In this document: in pieces, positions 1-12,557 of the stretch
How the letters are laid out: every line of letters begins with the position of its first letter
How positions within the stretch are numbered: position 1 is the first letter of the stretch
NCBI GenBank assembly: GCA_029844215.1
Contig: CM056738.1
Location: 67,485,593-67,549,592 of the forward strand
DNA from: Przewalskia tangutica
Lineage: Eukaryota; Streptophyta; Magnoliopsida; Solanales; Solanaceae
DNA: 64,000 nucleotides
Direction: 5' to 3'
The notes under the pieces: generated by a model
Told to the model about the DNA's origin: nothing
The model's input: the letters and a program-made list of their open reading frames with translations, nothing else
The model's database searches: none
Made by a program: the position numbers and the translations under genes

Positions 1-3000
1 AACACTGTGTACCTTTACTGCGGCATGAACGCAGCCCAAGGAGGTCGGTCAAGCAATTATCAAGTATGTGAAACAAAAATCGTAAATGAAATCATAATAG
101 TCTATAAAGCAGAGACATGTATGATAACCAAACTACGATTCACAATAAATGGCGATCATGTCAAGTCGTGGACTCGCCCTCAAAGTCATCACTCAAATGT
201 AACTATGGGTCTCACGCCCATAACATCAATCATGCCGTGGAATACCTTCCTCACCGCCGATTAATGATATAAAAGCACCAAGAAATACACATGAACACCA
301 GTCCCACGTGTCCTAATAAAACAAGACAGGGTAAGTACGAAGGCATAACCGACTACTAACACCCACAGTACTAACAGGGTCATAAACTGGATCATGATAT
401 CTGTCTAGACCGTCACATGATCAAAGCTGGTCACTCGCCCGCAGTATCAAATGTGCGCGTCAGCCACGGAACTCTCCGTAGCTCGCGATAGGCCAACCTC
501 ATAGGCCCGCATGAGGTATTCCTCGCATCGAGGGTAGCTACTCCCGGCATCGCCCCGACTCGCGATCCGCATGGCCACAAAGACCGCATGACCACAAGGG
601 CCGCAAACTAACACCGGAACTCCGTAGTTCCACATGGATCCCCGGACCCGCATGAGGTATTCTCGAATCATGGTCCCCGGACTCGAGTCTACCCCGACGG
701 AGGCGACTTAACCTCCGAGACAAGTCAAGGTGAGTGGTACAATACCAACATAACGGTGAGAGTCAAACAACTTTAAGCGCGATCGAGGAAAACCCCTTTA
801 CACAAAACATCACAAGATACTAACACACGTAGCATCCTAGCATGTTTACTTATCAAATCAACAAGAAAGTATTACAAGGCTATCACAAACCAACACAATC
901 ATGTTATACACACAAGGTACATTCTAATATATGATTAACAAGATCGGGTATCTATTCCCAAAGTACTTCATACATTATCTTTTAAAAGATACGTTACGTT
1001 TACAAAAGTCACACAATACCCGTAGTATATGAAAATAGAGTGATTATCTTTTGAAGTAAATCAAAACACTTACCTTTGTAAAATCAAGTAACAACATTAT
1101 TTTCCAAACGTCCAAGTTTGCCTAATTTCAAATGTTCACGTTTCTTATTTTAGAAAGGTTTCGTAGTTCATAGTCTTATTCATTTAAGAATATAATTCTC
1201 TTTTAAACCATCTGAGAAAACATAAGCCTTATATGTGAGTAGGATATTCTTGTTTATAACAATCTTATTACAGCAGCCATGATCTAGGAAATATCATTTT
1301 GTCTCATCTTAGCTTCTATGCAGATGGAAGTTTCTACTGGTTTTAATAATACTTAATCATCAAAATATTTCCTTTTATTAACGCTGCAATGGTTTGTCGA
1401 TACACATTCGATTTCAAATCAATAAAACATTCTTAAGTCGTTATACCTAACTTCCCATAAAGCTAGTATAACTCTTAAGTTTTCAAAACCAGATACTTCT
1501 TCTTTCAAAATGATTCAAAAATCTTTTGAAATACTTCAAGTTCTTTATTATTACCTAACCAGCCAGTTATAGTTCAAATCAGTTACCCTTTTAAAAACCA
1601 CAAGTATTTTCTTACCTACATAAAGTTGTTATAACCAACTTCCCATAAAGCCGTTATAACACTTTATGTTTTAGACCAATCAAATACATTTAACACATGT
1701 ACGTCTATCGTACTACATAGTTACACACATATCATGCTAGAAGAGATAGGAAGAGGTTCACATACCTCGCGACGAGTATCGACTAATAGCAAAACGCTCC
1801 AAGTACTTCCAACCGTCGGCTACTCCTTAAGCCAAGTAGATCGCGCCACACGCAGTACTTCAACCTATAAGGCCACAAGGCGCTTATTAATATTTAGATC
1901 TCTTCGTAGAACATTCTACAGAAAATTCGGCAGCACCTCCCCCCCCCCCTCGCAACCGCGTATATCTCCTCCTCTATCGGGGCCGGCTACCAAGCCAACC
2001 AGGGGGGGTTATACGTCTAATCCGGACGTGCATAATTCTACCTCACAGAAAAGCTACACAAGTCTACTGTAATACAGTCCTATGTAATTACAGTTCAGTA
2101 CTCTTCTTTCGAAAAGGTTTCTTATTATTCAGGCTTAAGTCAAAAGACATTGCCGCAATACTATGATCAGTTCTACGTATAGTATACTCAACTATATATT
2201 CCTACAACATGTAATTTCCAATTACAAATAGAAGGACAGTAGTGTTTACCTCGATAAGCCCAAAATTATCCAAGTTTAAATGTCGATCCTGAGCAAGGTT
2301 TAGCTCCTACTCCGTGCGCTCCAACCCGCTCCAAACAACCCTTAGAAGTTCTACGCGACCTCTACTTAATACTCCAACCAACTATGGAGATTTTCCTTAG
2401 GGTTTCGTTTAGAGGCTAAAGGAAAGTATAATAGTATTTTCCGGGCTTTTCGTATAGAGGGTACTTTGGAAATACTACAAGGTATTTGGGCTAAAGTATT
2501 TGGGTATTATAACAATACTTGAAGAGTATTTCTCTACCACGGGGGGTAGTATTTCGACTAGCACAACTAGGCTAGGGGGGGTTTGCTCTCGGCCAAAAGG
2601 CCACTCAACGGGGGAGGGGGAGTTGGACGAGACAACTACTGAGGAGTGTTTTGAGTCTTGAAATTTGCTCAAGTGTGGATGAAATAACTCATCAACTAAG
2701 GGGGTATTTATAGGGCACTCAAAGGCCAAGATTGAGCCAAGTGGTAGGCAAGTGTAAGGTGAAGATTAAGCCATGTGTTGTGTGGGTCCCACTTGGTCAT
2801 CCACTCCACAAAATATCTCACAAACATTGACCAAACATTTTAGGCACAAAAGATGAAAAAAACGTGCAAGCCTAGAAGCTTCCACCAAGGAAATTTCGTC
2901 CAACCTTGGACACCTAAGGGTGACACATGTCGCCCTCCAATTGGTCCAAAATGTTTCGTCTCTCGGAAAAATCCGTAAAAATAATAAATGACATAGCCGG

Positions 3001-3149
3001 AATTTTCCCTACAAAAGCTGTGGAAACGTTTCGCCGGAAAACGACTCTTTTCGGCACTTGTGCACAATTTCGCCACTTTGCCTACTTAAGGCTTTAAACT
3101 TTTATACGTACGCCCTCACGTACATACTCCGGAAATACGGGGTATAACA
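1..3149 (-). repeat. LTR-A: family-A LTR, U3-side part, left end off window
   Basis: This is a long terminal repeat read on the minus strand, cut by the left window edge. Its right terminus ends in ggggtataaca, which is TGTTATACCCC on the minus strand, the family-A U3 start also seen at 47369, 53467 and 60996. It matches the E7 LTRs (47369-50849) in reverse throughout, including the cytosine run near 1930 and the block 1271-1350 around gccatgatctagg. A TATA box lies at 2705-2712. The next base after the terminus is mid-LTR sequence of E1, not an oligopurine tract, so this is an outer boundary inserted into the E1 3' LTR. It may be a solo LTR or the 5' LTR of an element extending left. Short ORFs here are chance. 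Confidence 0.85.
2705..2712 (-). promoter_or_regulatory. TATA box of LTR-A
   Basis: The plus strand reads tatttata, giving TATAAATA on the minus strand, about 440 bp inside the U3 terminus at 3149. The same box stands at a matching distance in the other family-A LTRs, so transcription toward lower coordinates should start about 30 bp further on. Confidence 0.6.
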
Positions 3150-3766
3150 AAGATAAACTCCTGGACAGAGGGAGCTATCCAAAAACCCTGAGCAGGATCC
3201 TACACCTGCCGATCACCAAACAGTACTACACTGCTGGCGTGAACGCAGCCAGAAGGAGGTCAAGACGAAGAATGTACCAAGTATGTGAAAGCGATGAAAT
3301 CGTAATGAAATCATAACAGTCTAAACAAAACAGGAGACATGTATGATAGCCAACCTACAGTACACAACACATAAGCAGTCATAACAAGTCAGGGACGCAT
3401 GCCCTCAAGTCATTTCTAAAATATAACAATGGGTCTCACGCCCATAACATCAATCATGCCCGTGGAATCCTTCTCATCACGCCGTGATCCGTGATATAAG
3501 ATAACACCAATAGGCATACATGAACACCAAGTCCCACATGTGTCCTAAATACCACGTGGTCTCATGCCCCGGAATCCCACATCGTAAAAGCATGACCATA
3601 GGGTAACACAAACAAATCCGGGGACATATATGATAATCAAATTACAACACATTGTGCCTTACTAACAATGAGAGTAAACAGTAGTATCCTTACAATATAA
3701 AATAGGAAGCTCATGATCAAAACAGGACCATCCGCCCGCAGTATCATTTAGCCATCCTACTCCTGG

Positions 3767-3948
3767 GACTATTTCACCCGCATAGGCCGCGTGGACCCGC
3801 GTGAGGTATTCCTCGCATGGGACTATTTCACCCGCATAAGCCCTTACGGACTCGCATGAGGTATTCCTCGCATAGGCTGTACCCGCCCGCATGGGACTAT
3901 TTCACCCGCATAAGTCCTTGCGGACCCGCATGAGGGATTCCTCGCATC
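3767..3948. repeat. ~55-bp GC-rich tandem repeat in LTR, three copies
   Basis: Three units begin gggactatttcacccgcat and end attcctcgcat. The first two adjoin and the third follows a short spacer. The same array is at about 9600-9787 and 13773-13957. It makes short ORFs on both strands that differ little between copies because the DNA is repeated, not because a protein is conserved. Confidence 0.8.
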
Positions 3949-4047
3949 GTGGGTAGCAATTCCACGGAATCTGCAAATGCCCCAAACCCGGGGAATGACC
4001 CCGAGACGACTGATATACCAATAGCACACAACCGGCTATTTCCAGCA

Positions 4048-4415
4048 CACATAGGCAATTCTCAACTAATCAGGCCAAGTACTTATCAAGGCACACATGG
4101 AAATCATTCTCAATTAACCAAGCCAAAGTACTTATCAAGGCACACATAGAATAATTCTCATTTGACAAGCCAAAGTACTTATCAGGGCACAAATAGAATA
4201 ATTCTCATTTAACAAGCCAAAGTACTTATCAGGGCACAAAATAGAAAAATTCTCATTTAACAAGCCAAAGTACTTATCAAGGCACTCTTAGACAAATTCT
4301 AAATTTATCAAGCCAAAGTACTAATCAAGGCACACTTAGACAAATTCTCAATTTATCAAGCCAAAGTACTAATCAAGGCATCACATAGAATTATTCTCAA
4401 TTAAATAGGCCAAAA
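4048..4415. repeat. ~47-bp minisatellite in E1 3' LTR, about 8 units
   Basis: Units are built on caagccaaagtacttatcag followed by a taattctca-type AT-rich half. Spacing between successive gtactta motifs is 47-49 bp. Colinear arrays lie at 9885-10252 and 14058-14427, and longer ones of the same unit sit in the E4 LTRs. There is no unique spacer between units, so this is not a CRISPR array. Confidence 0.9.
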
Positions 4416-6723
4416 TACTACGTACGTACATTCTTTTCAAAAGACTCCTTTTCATGTAAAATCCCAAGATACTAACACCTGTAGTATCAAGGCGTGTCTA
4501 TTCTTCAAAGTAAGTTACTATACTTTTTGAAACTCATTTCGAAGCTTGAAACCAAGTAACTTCAAATTTTCACAAAATAGGCAACTTATGCCGATTAATC
4601 AAAATAGACAACTTTCTAAACCTTCCATAAAGCCGTTATAACCAACTTCCCATAAAGCCGTTATAACCCTTTATGGTTTTAGACATATCCATTCCTTTTA
4701 TAACCAAGAGACTTATGCTATTAAAAACCAAGTATCACATACTTACAAATCAAGTTCTTAACTTTCAAAACACTTCAAGTCTCTTAATATATAGAAAAAC
4801 AAGTTTCTTCTACTTTTAAACCTCAAGTAACTCACACCTTTAAAACAAGTTACTTCTCTTAAATCATGTCATTTCTCCTCTTTTAAAACAATTAAGTAAA
4901 TCACTCCTTTGACTCCCCTAAAGTCATTATAATGACCTTTAGGATTTTGAGACTAAGGTACTAGCCCAAAAGATTTGGAAACCACTTCCTTTTAAAGACT
5001 CTATGTACTTTAAGTAAAATACTTTCACTTTTAAGAATCCAACTTCACTAAGGCAATGGATTATACAACTTACAATTTAAACATCAAAGTACAATCAAAG
5101 GAAGTACATAGAACAATTTCTACTTTAGGCAATCCAAATACAACCAAGGAATGGATCATTTAAGGAGTAGGACGTACTTTCTTTCTCTTAAGGAATCATG
5201 CTAGAAGAGGAGATAGTTCACATACCTTTTCGGCTAAAATCCACAAGCTAAGCCGAATACGCCGTACGTAGAAGTGTCAACCTATAATGGTCACAACAAG
5301 ACTATCAACTTCTAGTCTCATCAGAGAATAATACTAAGTATACGGCCTCTAATTCAACGGAAAATCGGGCAGCACTTACTTGGTGTCTACTCACTTTGCC
5401 ACCTTTTTCAAGGCCGAATACAATAACCAACACGCCACATTTAAGGCTCCAAACAACAACCAAACAAAGGGGATTACACGCCTTACAATACGTGTAAAAT
5501 TCCGCCCCACAATTCATACCAAATAGTATAATACTTCACTAGCCATTCTCGGCCAACATATAACCAATAACACTACGTCTTTTCCAATCCTTTTCCAATT
5601 TCAAGTTCTTAGGTCACATGTTATTTAGTCATAAACAACTTCAACAACTACAATTTCCTTCTTTATTCAACATGCGACGACTTAAACTAATAATCAACTT
5701 GAATTCCAATCTTAAAGCTAAACATGCTAGTTTTCGGATTAGGGTTCCAATAGCCCATAAACATATCAAACTGCATACTATATAACACATGCTTGCTAAA
5801 ATCCATAGCTACAACAATAAGTAAGTCTTAACTACTAAAACGATAAAATTTATACCTTTCCAAGCCCTTAAAAATTTCCAAGATCCAAAGTCGCGCCTTA
5901 GAAATTCTTAGCTCCTTTCCTTAAGTTCCAATCCGCTCCAAGCACTCCTTAGAGGCCTATGAAGAACCCATCTTCAAGTTCCAACTTCAAAGTTGAAGAA
6001 CTCCATTAGTTTCCGCCTTGCGACTAACGTGAAAATGCGTTTTTCCAAAATCTTTCTATTGAGATAACCTTACAACACTCTTAGGAACCTTGGTTTAAAG
6101 TCTTGTGGACAAAGGAACAAAATTACAAAATCTTGTGTGAAGGGGATGACCAACCCGAGAGCTCTTCTAGGCAAAGCTCAATGTTCTCAAATTTTTCTAA
6201 GTGTAATGAGCTAGTCTTGCACTAGTAGTAACCTTATAAAACACAATGGAGGGCTTAGACTTAAACAAATGTGAGGTTAGGATGAGTTTCACTTGGATCA
6301 AGCCTAGGTGGACAAGTTGACTTGTCAACAATATCAAGCTTAGAAGACTTATCATCTACATAGGTCAAATGACCATAACACCCTTGCAACATTTCGTCCA
6401 ACATCATGGAGGGGGTGCCACATGTCACCCTCTCATTCGTCCATAAAATTCCGTAACCCTGGTGGGCCCCACAAAAATGTAAAATTCCTCGGGTGGGCCC
6501 CACGTGACCAAATCCGTAAAATAAATTTCCATAGTGTTAATAAGTTCCATACTTTACAAATATTGTCTTTTGAGAATCCAATTCTCAACAACGAGCATTT
6601 TTCCTTTCCGACGTTCGGAAGATTTTCCGTCGGAAAAACAATTCTTCCTTTCGTACTAATTTCCAAGTCTTGTTTCCTTACGTACATTCTCTTATATATG
6701 TCCTGGACTTACGGGGTGTAACA

Positions 6724-6759
6724 TTCTTCCCCCCTTAGAAACATTCGTCCCCGAATGTT
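6724..6759 (-). promoter_or_regulatory. E1 oligopurine tract plus adjacent hairpin
   Basis: On the minus strand the tract reads ctaaggggggaagaa and abuts the LTR start TGTTACACC. It is the expected primer for plus-strand DNA synthesis. Just upstream on the element strand is a perfect 8-bp inverted repeat, aacattcg (6740-6747) and cgaatgtt (6752-6759), with a 4-base loop. The same pairing is kept in E5, E6 and E7. Confidence 0.85.
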
Positions 6760-7618
6760 CTTAGTCGGTTGTCACGCTATACAAACTCCGGCACAATCTC
6801 TATACTATGCCCATCAATCAAATGCACAATACCAAAGATGCCACACATGGCCACCACATAACATACGTAAACATAATAATGGACCTTCCGTCTGTGGTCC
6901 CTTCTCACAAAACTCGAAGGTTACAGTCTTCCCAAACACGGGATCCTTAGAGGTTCCTTTTTTTCCTTACTTGTCATACTTTCTCGTACTTTCAAACTCA
7001 TCTAGTACACATACAAAATCTCAAATTTTGTTTCTGTTCCCCAATCCTTGGAGTTACTATCCAAACTTGGCCATATAGTTACTTACATTCCCGTTAAGGC
7101 TCTTCTCGGTCCTTACGACCTAGTTCCGGTGGAACGCGTCCACAAACTCGTACAACGATTAACTAAACTTGGGCCTTGCATCCTCGGGACCCTATCACAT
7201 AACGGACCATTTCTAATCACATCACCCCATTCCATACTATCGGCTGACCCGAAATGAGTCCATAACCCGACTCATCGTCACACTTAACTCATCATTCTTA
7301 GTCTGAAATAAATCTCACTATTATCTCAAGGTACTTCTTACCCTATCCCATATTTACTAGAGGTTCGTCACATAAGCCAAAGTATTTCTACTGTACAATC
7401 TTCCCTATCGGTCTTACACTTATATGGGGTAATTACAACTTGTGAACTCTACACAACTATAGTCTCAGTTCACTTATCATTCTTGTCAACATTCATAACT
7501 TCTCACTTTACTAATCAAAGTATTCCTACCCCTGGGGTACTATCACTTTACAACTCTAGCAACAAAGGGAAAACATATATGCTAGGGCGAAATCTGAATC
7601 TATCAATGCACGCATGAT
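6760..7618 (-). other. E1 3' non-coding interior
   Basis: This is the stretch between gag and the oligopurine tract. The part nearest the tract and the 7120-7310 part (around gaacgcgtccac and cgactcatcgtcacactt) are shared with the interiors of E4 and E5. No pol reading frame is visible in either direction. Short plus-strand ORFs at 6755-7257 run against the element and carry no motif I trust. Confidence 0.6.
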
Positions 7619-8476
7619 TCAAAAGAATCGAGATATACCTGTAACCCCGTGCGATGTCGCCTCCTGATCCTGCCCAGTAGTCACGTCATTTCTGCGGTTC
7701 GAAGGACCGCCAGAACTATAAACTCCACCCTGACCTCTACCACGGCTGGCTGACATCTGAACACCCTGCCCCGGGGGACGCACAGCTGTGGAGGAAAGGG
7801 AACCAACTACCGGCCTCATAGGCTGAGCCACCTCACCGGTGCTCCTTCTAAAAGGACATACCCTCAGAATATGGCCCGGACGGCCACAATAAAAACAAAG
7901 ACCCGTGCCATAACGGCATTTCCCCGAATGACGCTTACCACATCTGAAACACTGAGGAATAGGTGGCCTTGACTGAGAAAATCCTCGGCTCCTCTGAGAA
8001 CCTCGACCCCTGGAGCTTGGACCGGCTCCTAAATACCTTGTGGGGTCCAATCTTCCACCTGTGAGCTGCGGGGGTATGTACTGGGTAGGCTGGGATGAAT
8101 ATCTCACTTTCATCGGCGACTCGTCCAAAACTCACCGGAATAACCAACCGGTCTAGCCTCTTACGCAGATCTCCGCCGCCTCTACCCTCTGTACACTGTG
8201 CATGCTTGGCCGAATAACCTCCTGCTGACGAAACTGCAGCACCGCTATCTTGGTCAATAACATAATGGCTTCCTTCATGACCCTAAAGTCTCCCCTTAAC
8301 TGAGAAACTGGAGGCTCTGGTGCTGGGGCCTCAAAACCTGGCGAAGAAGAACTCGCCGACTGCGGAACAACATCCGGTATAACCTGGGCATAAGCCCTAT
8401 CAACTCTCTGAGTCTGACTAGTAGCTCCTGCTACTCTTTTGCCCTTCTGGGCGGCTGTTGCCCTCCTTGGAGGCAT
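7619..8476 (-). pseudogene. gag: E1 gag, core deleted
   Basis: Gag is the retrotransposon structural protein that forms the particle and binds the element RNA. The reading starts at an ATG at 8476 (MPPRRATAAQK), runs about 107 codons and stops. After a frame change it resumes at 8128 for 169 codons to a stop at 7619. The C-terminal part has two zinc knuckles: a variant CX2CX3HX3C (CFRCGKRHSGKC) and a canonical CX2CX4HX4C (CFYCGRPGHILRVC), followed by a basic, Gly/Ser/Arg-rich tail. The whole Retrotrans_gag-like core present in E2 (DWFDSW to EYNVEFDSL) is missing between the two parts. The product would be defective, though its knuckle half is open and little decayed. Confidence 0.85.
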
Positions 8477-8681
8477 AACTGTAACACAACAAAACGTCAG
8501 AGAGGAATTATCTTACTAACACAGCTCTATGGCACGATCTTAGAGTGAGAAGAATAGAAACCAACTCCTAAATGTCCTGTAGCCTCCTGTTTATGGGTGT
8601 GGCGCGCAACACACCGATAATCAAGACTCTACTAGACACGGTCTGTAAACATTCCGAGGACTGACTGCTCTGATACCACTC
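8477..8681 (-). promoter_or_regulatory. E1 leader and tRNA-iMet primer-binding site
   Basis: The 205 bp between the 5' LTR and the gag start. On the minus strand TGGTATCAGAGC (8667-8678) lies 3 nt after the LTR end. It complements the 3' end of plant initiator tRNA-Met, the usual primer for minus-strand DNA synthesis. The rest of the leader (caacacaccgataatcaag, ggcacgatct) is closely shared with E2 and E4, so packaging signals could reside here. That is inference. Confidence 0.85.
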
Positions 8682-11600
8682 TGTCACACCCCGAACCCCG
8701 GGCCCGTGACTGGTGCCCTACCTGGGCACCCTTCTACCTTAACAACACAAGTAAAACTGCGGAAATTAAATAACACCTCACTTTTTTTTCTTAAAACCAA
8801 CGTACGTGCAAGGGCAAAGACGACAAGGCTGCCATATATACATGAACAAAAGACACTACACCGTACATGAGTCTAATCCCACATATGAATACAGACCTCT
8901 AGGAGTTAAACTGAAATATGACGGGACAAGACCCCGCCGTACCCAAAACTGTACAAAGCCTGTACTGAAGGATATATACCAAAAGATAAACTCCTGGACA
9001 GAGGGAGCTATCCAAAAACCCTGAGCAGGATCCTACACCTGCCGATCACCAAACAGCGTACCTACACCTGCGGCATGAACGCAGCCCCCGAAGGAGGTCA
9101 GTACGAAGAATGTACCAAGTATGTGAAATAGTAAGTACTGTAATGAAATCATAACAATCTAAACAAAACATGAGACATGTATGATAGCCAACCTACAGTA
9201 CACAACAAATAAGCAGTCATAACAAGTCAGGGACGCATGCCCTCAAGTCATTTCTAAAATATAACCATGGGTGTCACGCCCATAACATCAATCATGCCTG
9301 TGGAATCCTTCCTCACTGCCGGCAGTCCGTGATATAAGATAACACCAATAGGCATACATGAACACCAAGTCCCACCTGTGTCCTAAATACCACGTGGTCT
9401 CATGCCCCGGAATCCCACATCGTAAAAGCATGACCATAGGGTAACACAAACAAATCTGGGGACATATATGATAATCAAATTACAACACATTGTGCCTTAC
9501 TAACAATGAGAGTAAACAGTAGTATCCTTACAATATAAAATAGGAAGCTCATGATCAAAACAGACCATCCGCCGCAGATCATTTAGCCATCCTACTCGCG
9601 GGACTATTTCACCCGTGATAGGCCGCGCGTGGACCCGCGTGAGGTATTCCTCGCATGGGACTATTTCACCCGCATAAGCCCTTACGGACTCGCATGAGGT
9701 ATTCTTCGCATAGGCTGGAGCCGCCCGCATGAGACTATTTCACCGCATAAGTCCTTACGGACCCGCATGAGGTATTCCTCGCATCGTGGGTAGCAATTCC
9801 ACGGAATCTGCAAATGCCACAAACCCGGAATGACCTTAAACGAATGATATACCAATAGCACACAACCGGCTATTTCCAGCACACATAGGCAATTCTCAAC
9901 TAATCAGGCCAAGTACTTATCAAGGCACACATGGAAATCATTCTCAATTAACCAAGCCAAAGTACTTATCAAGGCACACATAGAATAATTCTCATTTGAC
10001 AAGCCAAAGTACTTATCAGGGCACAAATAGAATAATTCTCATTTAACAAGCCAAAGTACTTATCAGGGCACAAAATAGAAAAATTCTCATTTAACAAGCC
10101 AAAGTACTTATCAAGGCACTCTTAGACAAATTGTCAATTTATCAAGCCAAAGTACTAATCAAGGCACACTTAGACAAATTCTCAATTTATCAAGCCAAAG
10201 TACTAATCAAGGCATCACATAGAATTATTCTCAATTAAATAGGCCAAAGTACTACGTACGTACATTCTTTTCAAAAGACTCCTTTTTCATGTAAAATCCC
10301 AAGATACTAACACCCGTAGTATCAAGGCGTGTCTATTCTTCAAAGTAAGTTACTATACTTTTTGAAACTCATTTCGAAGCTTGAAACCAAGTAACTTCAA
10401 ATTTTCACAAAATAGGCAACTTATGCCGATTAATCAAAATAGACAACTTTCTAAACCTTCCATAAAGCCGTTATAACCAACTTCCCATAAAGCCGTTATA
10501 ACCCTTTATGGTTTTAGACATATCCATTCCTTTTATAACCAAGAGACTTATGCTATTAAAAACCAAGTATCACATACTTACAAATTAAGTTCTTAACTTT
10601 CAAAACACTTCAAGTCTCTTAATATATAGAAAAACAAGTTTCTTCTACTTTTAAACCTCAAGTAACTCACACCTTTAAAACAAGTTACTTCTCTTAAATC
10701 ATGTCATTTCTCCTCTTTTAAAACAATTAAGTAAATCACTCCTTTGACTCCCCTAAAGTCATTATAATGACCTTTAGGATTTTGAGACTAAGGTACTAGC
10801 CCAAAAGATTTGGAAACCACTTCCTTTTCCAGACTCTATGTACTTTAAGTAAAATACTTTCACTTTTAAGAATCCAACTTCACTAAGGCAATGGATTATA
10901 CAACTTACAATTTAAACATCAAAGTACAATCAAAGGAAGTACATAGAACAATTTCTACTTTAGGCAATCCAAATACAACCAAGGAATGGATCATTTAAGG
11001 AGTAGGACGTACTTTCTTTATCTTAAGGAATCATGCTAGAAGAGGATATAGTTCACATACCTTTTCGGCTAAAATCCACAAGCTAAGCCGAATACGCCGT
11101 ACGTAGAAGTGTCAACCTATAATGGTCACAACAAGACTATCAACTTCTAGTCTCATCGTAGAATAATACTAAGTATACGGTCTCTAATTCTACGGAAAAT
11201 CGGGCAGCACTTCCTTTATTTCTACTCACTTTGCCACCTTTTTCAAGGCCGAATACAATAACCAACACGCCACATTTAAGGCTCCAAACAACAACCAAAC
11301 AAAGGGGATTACACGCCTTACAATACGTGTAAAATTCCGCCCACAATTCATACCAAATAGTATAATACTTCACTAGCCATTCTCGGCCAACATATAACCA
11401 ATAACACTACGTCTTTTCCAATCCTTTTCCAATTTCAAGTTCTTAGGTCACATGTTATTTAGTCATAAACAACTTCAACAACTACAATTTCCTTCTTTAT
11501 TCAACATGCGACGACTTAAACTAATAATCAACTTGAATTCCAATCTTAAAGCTAAACATGCTAGTTTTCAGATTAGGGTTCCAATAGCCCATAAACATAT

Positions 11601-12557
11601 CAAACTTCATACTATATAACACATGCTTGCTAAAATCCATAGCTACAACAATAAGTAAGTCTTAACTACTAAAACGATAAAATTTATACCTTTCCAAGCC
11701 CTTAAAAATTTCCAAGATCCAAAGTCGCGCCTTAGAAATTCTTAGCTCCTTTCCTTAAGTTCCAATCCGCTCCAAGCACTCCTTAGAGGCCTATGAAGAA
11801 CCCATCTTCAAGTTCCAACTTCAAAGTTGAAGAACTCCATTAGTTTCCGCCTTGCGACTAACGTGAAAATGCGTTTTTTCTGAAATCTTTCTATTGAGAT
11901 AACCTTACAACACTCTTAGGAACCTTGGTTTAAAGTCTTGTGGACAAAGGAACAAAATTACAAAATCTTGTGTGAAGGGGATGACCAACCCGAGAGCTCT
12001 TCTAGGCTAAGCTCAATGTTCTCAATTTTTTCTAAGTGTAATGAGCTAGTCTTGCACTAGTAGTAACCTTATAAAACACAATGGAGGGCTTAGACTTAAA
12101 CAAATGTGAGGTTAGGATGAGTTTCACTTGGATGAAGCCTAGGTGGACAAGTTGACTTGTCAACAATATGAAGCTTAGAAGACTTATCATCTACATAGGT
12201 CAAATGACCATAACACCCTTGCAACATTTCGTCCAACATCATGGAGGGGTGCCACGTGTCTCCCTCTCATTCGTCCATAAAATTCCGTAACCCTCGTGGG
12301 CCCCACAAAAATGTAAAATTCCTCGGGTGGGCCCCACGTGACCAAATCCGTAAAATAAATTTCCATAGTGTTAATAAGTTCCATACTTTACAAATATTGT
12401 CTTTTGAGAATCCAATTCTCAACAACGAGCATTTTTCCTTTCCGACGTTCGGAAGATTTTCCGTCGGAAAAACAATTCTTCCTTTCGTACTAATTTCCAA
12501 GTCTTGTTTCCTTACGTACATTCTCTTATATATGTCCTGGACTTACGGGGTGTAACA
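8682..12557 (-). repeat. E1 5' LTR, complete, 3876 bp, family B
   Basis: It begins tgtcacaccccgaacc at 8682, next to the PBS, and ends ggggtgtaaca at 12557. It contains the ~55-bp repeat (about 9600-9787), the ~47-bp minisatellite (about 9885-10252) and the 9-bp inverted repeat in U3 (near 12441-12472). A weak TATA-like ttataa sits near 12070. From 9279 onward the LTR is duplicated at 13451-16731. U3 is about 0.5 kb and R plus U5 more than 3 kb, so most of the LTR is transcribed leader or trailer. Confidence 0.9.

Larger units (their letters stand above)
3150..6723 (-). repeat. E1 3' LTR, family B, split by LTR-A
   Basis: Colinear with the E1 5' LTR from about 8984 to 12557. It starts mid-LTR because LTR-A is inserted at 3149/3150, and ends in ggggtgtaaca at 6723, directly followed by the oligopurine tract. 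It contains a ~55-bp repeat at 3767-3948, a ~47-bp minisatellite at 4048-4415, two nearby copies of cataaagccgttataacc, and a 9-bp inverted repeat (tttccgacg and cgtcggaaa) near 6607-6638. Variants such as the bases near 6050 and 6331 differ from those shared by the 5' LTR and its duplicated copy. Confidence 0.85.
3150..12557 (-). mobile_element. E1: non-autonomous Ty3/gypsy-type LTR retrotransposon with a gag remnant only
   Basis: On the minus strand the order is 5' LTR (8682-12557), PBS, short leader, deleted gag, 3' non-coding part, oligopurine tract, 3' LTR (3150-6723). The first ~290 bp of the 3' LTR lie beyond the window, cut off by LTR-A. The interior is only 1958 bp (6724-8681), with no protease, reverse transcriptase, RNase H or integrase recognisable. 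The right terminus abuts E2 gag sequence (ttagg at 12558-12562, the expected target duplication), so E1 jumped into E2 gag just downstream of the zinc-knuckle codons. The two LTRs match closely, which argues for a fairly recent insertion. Movement would need proteins from another element. Confidence 0.85.

Noticed and set aside
6422..6721. ~100-codon ORFs near LTR ends (also 12241-12555, 31296-31559, 36990-37253)
   Set aside because: They recur because the LTR recurs. They sit in U3 opposite to the transcription sense and show no conserved protein features.
7048..7257. Plus-strand ORF with RLTKLG, similar to an integrase motif
   Set aside because: It runs against E1, the flanking residues do not fit integrase, and the same DNA in E4 and E5 has no matching frame.
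8667..8678. tRNA gene fragment
   Set aside because: Only the 12 bases complementary to the tRNA-iMet 3' end are present, next to an LTR, so it is a primer-binding site.
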